This document shows positions 38,033 through 44,802 of a stretch of 64,000 nt of DNA, piece after piece. The DNA is from Massilia violaceinigra. Its GTDB lineage: Bacteria > Pseudomonadota > Gammaproteobacteria > Burkholderiales > Burkholderiaceae_D. Made by a program: the position numbers and the translations under genes. Each line of letters starts with the position of its first letter. The first letter of the stretch is position 1. Location of the stretch: NCBI RefSeq assembly GCF_002752675.1, contig NZ_CP024608.1, positions 4,960,001 to 5,024,000 of the forward strand, given 5' to 3'. A model generated the notes under the pieces. The model was given only the letters and a program-made list of their open reading frames with translations, searched no databases and was not told where the DNA came from.

Positions 38033-39292
38033 GTGAGCATCGTTGGAATCGAAGCAATGAATTTGTTTGCCGGCACGGCATTTTTGGATGTCACCAAGCT
38101 GGCCGCGCACCGCAAGCTGGACATGAGCCGGTTTGAAAACCTGTTGATGAAGGAGAAAACCGTCGCGCTGCCGTACGAGGACCCGATCACCTTCGCCGTC
38201 AACGCGGCCAAGCCGATCGTCGACGCCTTGAGCCCGGAAGAAAAAGACCGCATCGAAATGGTCATTACCTGCACCGAATCGTCGTTCGACTTCGGCAAAT
38301 CGATGAGCACCTACTGTCACGATCTGCTGGGCCTGAACCGCAACTGCCGCCTGTTCGAGCTGAAAAACGCCTGCTACTCGGGCGTGGCGGGCTTGCAGAT
38401 GGCGATCAATTTCGTGCTGTCGCAAACCTCGCCCGGCGGCAAGGTCCTGGTGATCGCCACCGACGTTTCGCGCTTCATGGTGGAAGAGGGCGGCGACGCG
38501 CTCTCGGCCGACTGGTCGTTTGCCGAGCCGAGCGGCGGCTCGGGCGCGGTGGCAATGCTGGTCAGCGACCGTCCGCACGTGTTCCAGATCGACGTGGGCG
38601 CCAATGGCTACTACGGTTTCGAAGTGATGGACACCTGCCGTCCCTCGGCCGACACCGACGCCGGCGACACCGACCTGTCGCTGCTGTCGTACCTCAATTG
38701 CTGCGAGAACGCCTATCTGGAGTATCAGAAACGGGTCGACGGCGCCCATTTCGGCGACACCTTCGGCTACCTCGCGTACCACACGCCGTTCGGCGGCATG
38801 GTCAAGGGCGCGCACCGCAACATGATGCGTAAACTGGTCAAGGCCAAGCCGGCCGAGATCGAAATCGACTTCCAGAACCGGGTCACGCCAAGCCTGACGC
38901 ACTGCCAGCGGGTCGGCAACATCATGGGCGCCACCGCCGCGCTGGCGCTGGCCAGCACCATCGACAACGGCGAATTCGACCAGCCCAAGCGGGTCGGGAT
39001 CTTTTCGTACGGTTCCGGCTGCTGCTCCGAGTTCTTCAGCGGTGTGGTGCGCAAGGAAGGCCAGGAGCGCCTGCGCGAACTGAAGATCAAGGAAACGCTG
39101 GACAACCGCTACGAGCTGTCGATGGAACAGTACGACCGCCTGCTCGAAAAGAGCCGCGAGCTCAAGTTTGGCACGCGCAACATGGTGCCGGACGCCAGCT
39201 TCATTGCCGAGGCACGCACCACCCTGAACCAGCCGACCCTGCTGCTCAAGCAGATCAAAGAATTCCACCGAGAATACGAATGGGTGTCCTGA
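38033..39292 (+). CDS. HMG-CoA synthase-like beta-branching enzyme (PksG type)
   Basis: A 419-residue hydroxymethylglutaryl-CoA synthase homologue. It starts at GTG behind a good GGAGGA site (38022-38027). The catalytic Cys is at 114 in KNACYSG, and the His region reads YLAYHTPFGGMVKGAHR. In trans-AT PKS systems this enzyme condenses acetyl-ACP with a beta-ketoacyl-ACP to install a beta-branch. It opens a complete cassette: the next four genes encode ECH1, ECH2, donor ACP and decarboxylating KS. Its targets are expected to be the five Trp-marked ACPs of PKS-1 and PKS-2. The 3' end overlaps the next start by 13 nt, which suggests coupled translation. A primary-metabolism HMG-CoA synthase is unlikely in this setting. 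Confidence 0.95.
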   Translation: MSIVGIEAMNLFAGTAFLDVTKLAAHRKLDMSRFENLLMKEKTVALPYEDPITFAVNAAKPIVDALSPEEKDRIEMVITCTESSFDFGKSMSTYCHDLLGLNRNCRLFELKNACYSGVAGLQMAINFVLSQTSPGGKVLVIATDVSRFMVEEGGDALSADWSFAEPSGGSGAVAMLVSDRPHVFQIDVGANGYYGFEVMDTCRPSADTDAGDTDLSLLSYLNCCENAYLEYQKRVDGAHFGDTFGYLAYHTPFGGMVKGAHRNMMRKLVKAKPAEIEIDFQNRVTPSLTHCQRVGNIMGATAALALASTIDNGEFDQPKRVGIFSYGSGCCSEFFSGVVRKEGQERLRELKIKETLDNRYELSMEQYDRLLEKSRELKFGTRNMVPDASFIAEARTTLNQPTLLLKQIKEFHREYEWVS

Positions 39293-40071
39293 CCAGCAGC
39301 TACGACACCTTGCGCGTGCGCTTCGACGATGACATCTGCTTCGTGCAGATGCATCGGCCCGACTCCGGCAACGCGATCAACACCTTGTTGATCGAAGAGC
39401 TGGGCCATGCGCTGGGCGCCTGCGTCGGCCACGCCAAGGTGGTGGTGCTCGAAGGCTTGCCGGAAGCGTTCTGTTCGGGCGCGGACTTCAAGGAAATCCA
39501 GACCAGGGTCGATGGCGACGGCCAGGGCGGGCAGGATGGGCAAGACCCCGCGCCGCTGTACGACCTGTGGCACCAGCTCGCTTGTGGTCCGTTCGTGACG
39601 GTGGCCCACGTGCGCGGGCGCGCCAACGCCGGCGGTATCGGCTTCGTGGCCGCCTGCGACATCGTCCTGAGCGAAACAAAGGCGGTGTACAGCCTGTCGG
39701 AACTGCTGTTCGGGCTGATGCCGGCCTGCGTGCTGCCTTTCCTGATTCGCCGCGTGGGCTTTGCCAAGGCCAACTACATGACCCTGATGACGCAGCCCGT
39801 TTCGGCCGCGCAGGCAATGGAATGGGGCCTGGTCGATGCCTGCGACGACAACAGCGATAACCTGGTGCGCAAGCACTTGTTGCGGCTGCGCCGCCTCGGC
39901 AAGGACGGTATCGCGCGCTACAAGCGCTACGCCGGCAGTCTGGACGACGCGCTGGTGGCTGCGAAACCGAAGGCGCTGGCCGCCAACCTGGAAGTGTTCA
40001 CCGATCCGGGCAACCTGCACACCATCGCGCGCTATGTGCGGACCGGCAAATTTCCGTGGGAGGCAGACTGA
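39280..40071 (+). CDS. enoyl-CoA hydratase ECH1, HMG dehydratase (PksH type)
   Basis: A 263-residue crotonase-fold protein. The two oxyanion-hole regions read FCSGADFKEI (about residues 66-75) and GRANAGGIGFVAACD (about 111-125). In beta-branching cassettes ECH1 dehydrates the HMG-like adduct on the ACP. I assign ECH1 rather than ECH2 because its sequence differs clearly from the next gene and from the in-cis ECH domains of the ECH2 kind. It overlaps the HMGS gene by 13 nt, and its TGA shares one base with the next ATG. Confidence 0.9.
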   Translation: MGVLTSSYDTLRVRFDDDICFVQMHRPDSGNAINTLLIEELGHALGACVGHAKVVVLEGLPEAFCSGADFKEIQTRVDGDGQGGQDGQDPAPLYDLWHQLACGPFVTVAHVRGRANAGGIGFVAACDIVLSETKAVYSLSELLFGLMPACVLPFLIRRVGFAKANYMTLMTQPVSAAQAMEWGLVDACDDNSDNLVRKHLLRLRRLGKDGIARYKRYAGSLDDALVAAKPKALAANLEVFTDPGNLHTIARYVRTGKFPWEAD

Positions 40072-40820
40072 TGCTTGATCCGATCGTCGAGGTCAGGGAT
40101 CTTGAGGCGGGAATCGTCCAGGTCACCATGCAAGACCGTGTGAACAAGAACACGTTCACCGACGGCTTGATCGGCGGGCTGACCGCGGCCTTCGCCGACA
40201 TCGGCGCGCGCCAGGACTGCAAGGTCGTCATCCTGACCGGTTACGACAGCTATTTTTCCAGCGGCGGCACCCAGGAAGGCTTGCGCGACCTGTTCGAAGG
40301 CAAGATGAAGTTCACCGACAAGGATCTGTACAGCCTGGCGCTCAATTGTCCGATACCGGTGATCGCCGCGATGCAGGGCCACGGCATCGGTGGCGGCTTC
40401 GTGATGGGCATGTTCGCCGACTTCGTGATCCTGGCGCGCGAAAGCATCTACACCGCCAATTTCATGAAGTACGGCTTTACGCCCGGCATGGGTTCGACCT
40501 TCATCCTGCCGCAAAAGCTCGGCATCAGCCTGGCCGGCGAAATGATGCTGACTGCCTCCACCTATCGTGGCGAAGAACTGCATAAGCGCGGCGTGCCGTT
40601 TCCCGTGGTCGCGCGCGACAAGGTCCTGGAGCAGGCGCTGGAACTGGCGCGCACCCTGGCCGAGAAGCCCAGGTTTTCGCTGGTGACCTTGAAAGACCAC
40701 TTGGTTTTCCCACTGCGAAAACAGTTGGCAGCGTTCATCGAGGACGAGATCGCAATGCATGCGCTCACCTTTCATCAACCCGAAGTCAAGCAGCGCATCG
40801 AAGCGTTTTTCGGCAAGTAG
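40071..40820 (+). CDS. enoyl-CoA hydratase ECH2, decarboxylase (PksI type)
   Basis: A 249-residue crotonase-fold protein expected to decarboxylate the glutaconyl-ACP intermediate and leave a beta-methyl or exomethylene branch. Motifs: GYDSYFSSGG, MQGHGIGGGFVMGMFADF and KYGFTPGMGST. These match the third ECH domain of both in-cis arrays (GYDNYFSSGG, MQGHGIGAGW, YGFTPGAGST), so trans and cis copies of the same activity coexist. I chose ATG 40071 because it overlaps the ECH1 stop (TGATG) and has GGGAGG in front; an in-frame GTG at 40056 would add five residues. Confidence 0.92.
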   Translation: MLDPIVEVRDLEAGIVQVTMQDRVNKNTFTDGLIGGLTAAFADIGARQDCKVVILTGYDSYFSSGGTQEGLRDLFEGKMKFTDKDLYSLALNCPIPVIAAMQGHGIGGGFVMGMFADFVILARESIYTANFMKYGFTPGMGSTFILPQKLGISLAGEMMLTASTYRGEELHKRGVPFPVVARDKVLEQALELARTLAEKPRFSLVTLKDHLVFPLRKQLAAFIEDEIAMHALTFHQPEVKQRIEAFFGK

Positions 40821-40841
40821 TTTATTCAACAGGAGAGTACT

Positions 40842-41081
40842 TTGAGCAAAGACCGCATTTACGAGATCATCGTCGGCCACACCCGCGAGGTGGTGCCCAG
40901 CCTGGATGGCCATCCATTCCAGCAAACAGATTCGCTCAAGTCGCTGGGCGCCAATTCGATCGACCGCGCCGACATCATCATGATGACGCTGGAATCGCTG
41001 TCGGTCGACATTCCCCTAATGCTGCTCGCAAAAGCGGACAACATCGGCGATCTGGCGCGCATGATTCATGAAAAGTCCTAG
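40842..41081 (+). CDS. discrete acyl carrier protein (HMGS donor ACP)
   Basis: A 79-residue free ACP with the phosphopantetheine Ser in SLGANSIDRAD. It begins at TTG behind AGGAGA (40831-40836). It lies between ECH2 and the decarboxylating KS, the usual place of the carrier that holds malonyl and then acetyl for HMGS (AcpK type). It has no Trp at Ser+6, as expected for a donor rather than an acceptor ACP. The gene overlaps the next by 14 nt. It is also the only stand-alone ACP seen, so a role as the missing terminal ACP of PKS-3 cannot be excluded, but I consider that less likely. Confidence 0.92.
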   Translation: MSKDRIYEIIVGHTREVVPSLDGHPFQQTDSLKSLGANSIDRADIIMMTLESLSVDIPLMLLAKADNIGDLARMIHEKS

Positions 41082-42321
41082 TCGACCCGACTTGGTCGTG
41101 AGCGGCATCGGCGTGACCTCGGCCATCGGCCAGGGCCAGGAAGCCTTCCTGGCGGCGCTGATGGCCGGGCGCCACCGCTTCGACACGATGCACCGGCCGG
41201 GGCGGCAGCGGCCCGATGGCGCCGACAGCCCGGCCATTCCGGGTTTCCTCGGCGCCGAAATCGGCGAACTGACCATGCCCGATTCGGTGCCGCGCATCCT
41301 GCTGCGCACCGCGTCGCTGTCGGGACAGGTTGCATTGGCGACATTGCACGAAGCGTGGGTTGACGCCGCGCTCGGCGAGGTTGCCCCTGAGCGCATCGGC
41401 ATGATCGTCGGCGGCTCGAACGTGCAGCAGCGCGAGCTGACCCTGGCGCACGATAACTACCGTGGCCGCGAGCAATTCCTGCGTCCGACCTACGGCATGT
41501 CGTTCATGGACAGCGACCTGTGCGGCATGTGCACGGAGGTCTTCGGCATCCGCGGCTTTGCCTACACCGTCGGCGGCGCGTCCGCCAGCGGGCAGCTCGC
41601 CGTGATCGAGGCGATGCGGGCGGTCGAGTCGGGGAGGGTGGACGTGTGCATCGCCGTGGGCGCGCTGATGGATTTGTCGTACTGGGAATGCCAGGGTTTC
41701 CGCTCGCTTGGGGCGATGGGATCGAGCACCTACGCCAACGAACCGGCGCTGGCTTGCCGCCCGTTCGACCGCGACCGCGACGGCTTCATCTTCGGCGAAT
41801 CGTGCGGCGCGGTGGTGGTGGAGCGTGCCGATGCGTCGCGCCGCACCGACCGCGCGCCGTACGCGCGCCTGACCGGCTGGGCCATGGCGATGGATGCGCA
41901 CCGCAACCCGAACCCGTCGGTCGAGGGCGAGATGAAGGCGATCAAAGGGGCGCTCGCGTGCGCCGGACTGACGCCGGCGGACATCGATTACATCAACCCG
42001 CACGGCACCGGCTCGCCCATCGGCGATGTCATCGAGCTGGAGAGCATCCGCGAATGCCGCTTGGGCCACGCCTGGCTCAATGCCACCAAATCGGTGATCG
42101 GCCACGGGCTGACCGCCGCCGGCTGCGTGGAGCTGATCGCCGTGATGCTGCAAATGAAGGAAGGCCGCCTGCATCCGACCAGGAACCTGGATAACCCGAT
42201 GGAGACGGCCATGAAATGGGTCGGAAAAGAAGCGGTATCGCATTCGATCGACAACGCGCTGAACCTCTCCATGGGGTTTGGCGGCGTGAATACCGCGGTT
42301 TGCCTGCAACGCTATTCCTGA
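41068..42321 (+). CDS. decarboxylating ketosynthase of beta-branching cassette (PksF type)
   Basis: A 417-residue KAS-fold protein. The catalytic Cys position is Ser172 (GGASASG where KAS enzymes have TACxxG), while both His motifs persist (NPHGTGSP and KSVIGHG). This is the known form of the cassette KS that decarboxylates malonyl-ACP to acetyl-ACP and does not condense. It overlaps the donor ACP gene by 14 nt, which matches the functional pairing. It completes the five-gene cassette. Confidence 0.93.
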   Translation: MKSPSRPDLVVSGIGVTSAIGQGQEAFLAALMAGRHRFDTMHRPGRQRPDGADSPAIPGFLGAEIGELTMPDSVPRILLRTASLSGQVALATLHEAWVDAALGEVAPERIGMIVGGSNVQQRELTLAHDNYRGREQFLRPTYGMSFMDSDLCGMCTEVFGIRGFAYTVGGASASGQLAVIEAMRAVESGRVDVCIAVGALMDLSYWECQGFRSLGAMGSSTYANEPALACRPFDRDRDGFIFGESCGAVVVERADASRRTDRAPYARLTGWAMAMDAHRNPNPSVEGEMKAIKGALACAGLTPADIDYINPHGTGSPIGDVIELESIRECRLGHAWLNATKSVIGHGLTAAGCVELIAVMLQMKEGRLHPTRNLDNPMETAMKWVGKEAVSHSIDNALNLSMGFGGVNTAVCLQRYS

Positions 42322-42353
42322 TAACGCTTGATTCACCTTTTGGAGCCGTATTA

Positions 42354-43487
42354 ATGAAGACATATATGTTCCCCGGCCAGGGTTCCCAGTCCACGGAAAT
42401 GGGCGCCGGCCTGTTCGACCGCTATCCGGACCTGACCGCCACGGCCGACCGTATCCTTGGCTATTCCATCAAAGAGCTGTGCATGGAAGATCCGCGCGAC
42501 GAGCTCGGAAAAACCCAGTTCACCCAGCCGGCGCTGTATGTCGTCAATGCGCTGTCGTATTACAAAAGGCTGGAAGAGACCGGCCAGGCGCCCGATTTTT
42601 TGGCGGGCCACAGCCTCGGTGAATTCAACGCCTTGCTGGCGGCGGAGTGTTTCGATTTCGAGACCGGCCTGAAACTGGTGCAGAAACGCGGCGAGCTGAT
42701 GGCGCAGGTAAGCAATGGCGCCATGGCAGCGGTGCTCAACGCCAGCAAGGACGATATCGAAGGCATTCTCAAGGCAAACGGACTGAATCAGGTTTATCTG
42801 GCCAATTACAACACGCCATCCCAGATCGTGCTGTCGGGCCTGTCGGAAGAAATCGCAGCCGTGCAGAAGTTTTTCCAGACCGGGAAAATGCGTTACTACC
42901 CGCTGGCGACCAGCGGCGCCTTTCACTCCGCCTTCATGCAGGACGCGATGGAGAAATTCAGGGACTTCCTGAAAGAATTTACTTTCGCCGCTCCCAAGAT
43001 TCCCGTGATCGCCAACGTGACCGCCCGGCCGTATCGGGCCGATGCGCTGCTCGATACCTTGTCGGCCCAGATCGCCAGTACGGTGCGCTGGTCGGAGAGC
43101 ATCCAGTATCTCCTGGCGATGGGCTTGGAGCGCGGCGAGGTGCCTGTATTCGAGGAACTGGGTCATGGAGACGTGCTGACCAAGCTGGTCATGACGATCA
43201 AGCTGCAGACGCCGGAAGCGCTACTCAACGAACTCATCAAAACGGGTTTGTCGGGCGAGGCGGCGTCCGCACCGCTGCCAGCGCCCATCAAGCTGAACGA
43301 TGCACAGGAAAAAATCGCACTCTGGAAAAAGATGCACCCGATTGGAACCAAAGTGAAATCGTCGCTGCTCAATCTGGACAATCTCGAAACCCGGACCGAT
43401 GCCGTGCTGCTGTTCGGACACAGGGCGGCGGTGTACCTGAAGGGATACAACGGCTATTTTGCGCTGGACGAACTGACTCCGATGTGA
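42354..43487 (+). CDS. trans-acting malonyl acyltransferase (PksC/FabD type)
   Basis: A 377-residue acyltransferase that should load malonyl onto the AT-less modules. The nucleophile elbow is GHSLGE with Ser87, the Arg region reads VQKRGELM and the catalytic His lies in GAFHSAFM. The ATG at 42354 is preceded by TGGAG and gives the family start MKTYMFPGQGSQ; a longer in-frame reading from 42216 overlaps the preceding gene and is rejected. The protein carries about 80 extra C-terminal residues past the AT core (LWKKMHPIGTKV and onward) that I do not recognise; they resemble the extension of some trans-AT proteins. It precedes a small gene and a second AT-like gene. Confidence 0.93.
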   Translation: MKTYMFPGQGSQSTEMGAGLFDRYPDLTATADRILGYSIKELCMEDPRDELGKTQFTQPALYVVNALSYYKRLEETGQAPDFLAGHSLGEFNALLAAECFDFETGLKLVQKRGELMAQVSNGAMAAVLNASKDDIEGILKANGLNQVYLANYNTPSQIVLSGLSEEIAAVQKFFQTGKMRYYPLATSGAFHSAFMQDAMEKFRDFLKEFTFAAPKIPVIANVTARPYRADALLDTLSAQIASTVRWSESIQYLLAMGLERGEVPVFEELGHGDVLTKLVMTIKLQTPEALLNELIKTGLSGEAASAPLPAPIKLNDAQEKIALWKKMHPIGTKVKSSLLNLDNLETRTDAVLLFGHRAAVYLKGYNGYFALDELTPM

Positions 43488-43537
43488 TTTCGCCCCCTGT
43501 TTTCCGCAACCACGCAGTTCATCGTAGAGGTGTTTAT

Positions 43538-43831
43538 ATGACAATCGCTCAATATCGTATCTTCGGCATCGGCTCGGATAACGACGATCTTCACTATATC
43601 GGTTGGACCCGCCGAAGCCTGGATGAAGAGAAAGCGCAGATTTTCTCGGACGTGGCGGAAAGCGGCAGCCATGACATTGCGGACTGGGTAAAACAGGCAG
43701 TCGACGGCGGCAAGATCGATATCTTTGAAATCGAACTGGCGCCGTCGGTGGAAGACGCAAGGGACTCGGCCACATTCTGGTGCGAATACTACCGCACGCT
43801 CGGCATCAACGTCGTGACCGGGCTTTGTTGA
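43538..43831 (+). CDS. small GIY-YIG-like protein of unknown role
   Basis: A 97-residue protein between two AT genes, starting MTIAQYRIFGIGSDN. The pattern YRIF...HYIGWTRRSLDEE, a central hydrophobic IDIFEIEL strand and WCEYYRTLGINVVTG near the end resemble a compact GIY-YIG fold, including the Glu before the last helix. This is my pattern match and has not been searched. The stop overlaps the next ATG (TGATG), so it is translated with the second AT gene. A real function in a PKS operon is not obvious; it may be a catalytically inactive derivative used for binding. Confidence 0.75.
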   Translation: MTIAQYRIFGIGSDNDDLHYIGWTRRSLDEEKAQIFSDVAESGSHDIADWVKQAVDGGKIDIFEIELAPSVEDARDSATFWCEYYRTLGINVVTGLC

Positions 43832-44802
43832 TGATGCAGGCAAAAACCGTGTTCATGTTTTCGGGCCAGGGATCGCAGTACTACCAGATGGGCAAGCAAC
43901 TGTTCGACGCCGACACGGTGTTTCGCAGCTGGATGACGCGGCTGGACGACCTGGCCTGCAAAATCGCTGGCCGCCGCATTATCGATACTGTGTACTCGGC
44001 GCCCAAATCGGCGACGTTCGATGACGTCGCCTACACGCATCCGGCTATCTTCATGGTCGGATACGCGCTCGCGCAATGCCTGATTGCGCGCGGCATCCTG
44101 CCTGACCTGACCCTCGGCTCCAGCCTGGGTTCGTTCGCCGCGGCCGCCGTGGCCGGGTACATCGATGCCGAAGACGCGCTGGGGGCCGTGCTGGAACAGG
44201 CGGCTTCGTTTGACACCTCGTGCGAGCGCGGCGGCATGATCGCTATCGTGGCCGACCCGTCGCTGTACGAGGAAGACTTCTTGAAGCGGCACAGCGCGCT
44301 GGCGGGCATCAACTTCAGCACGCATTTCGCGGTGTCGGCCGCCCACGCCGATCTCGACACCATCGAAGCTGTCCTGCGGCAACGCGGCATTACATTCCAG
44401 CGGCTGGCGGTACGCTACGCTTTCCATTCGGAGCGGATCGACCTCGCCGAGGAACAATTCTCATGGTCCATGAAGTCCATTCCGCTCGCGAAGGGAACGC
44501 TGCCACTGGTGTGCTGCGCGCGCGGCGCCGTGCTGGGGCAAGTGACCGAGGACTACTTTTGGCAGGTGGTGCGCCAGCCGATCCGCTTTCGCGAAGCCAT
44601 TGCCTCGTTGGAGGCGCAGGGCACGCATCGCTACATCGACGTCGGACCGTCCGGAACGCTGGCGACCTTCGTCAAGTACGCCTTGTCCGACCAATCGGCC
44701 TCCAGCACGCACGCGACCCTGACGCCCTACGGCCAGGACCTGAACAACCTGGCCAGACTGGCCGGCGACGCCCACCCACGGAAAATGGAACAACATGGCT
44801 GA
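43831..44802 (+). CDS. AT-like acyl hydrolase (PedC-like candidate)
   Basis: A 323-residue AT-fold protein (FMFSGQGSQYYQMG start). The nucleophile elbow reads GSSLG with Ser98, so the usual His before the Ser is itself a Ser. The later His motif FHSERID is kept. Trans-AT clusters often encode a second AT homologue that removes stalled acyl groups from ACPs; the altered elbow supports that role over malonyl transfer, but this is inference. I chose ATG 43831 because it overlaps the preceding stop; the longer in-frame reading from 43780 lies inside the previous gene. The 3' end overlaps the next gene by 8 nt. Confidence 0.82.
   Translation: MMQAKTVFMFSGQGSQYYQMGKQLFDADTVFRSWMTRLDDLACKIAGRRIIDTVYSAPKSATFDDVAYTHPAIFMVGYALAQCLIARGILPDLTLGSSLGSFAAAAVAGYIDAEDALGAVLEQAASFDTSCERGGMIAIVADPSLYEEDFLKRHSALAGINFSTHFAVSAAHADLDTIEAVLRQRGITFQRLAVRYAFHSERIDLAEEQFSWSMKSIPLAKGTLPLVCCARGAVLGQVTEDYFWQVVRQPIRFREAIASLEAQGTHRYIDVGPSGTLATFVKYALSDQSASSTHATLTPYGQDLNNLARLAGDAHPRKMEQHG

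Noticed and set aside
40842..41081. Free ACP as the missing terminal carrier of PKS-3
   Set aside because: Its place between ECH2 and the decarboxylating KS and the GANSID motif fit the HMGS donor ACP better; not fully excluded.
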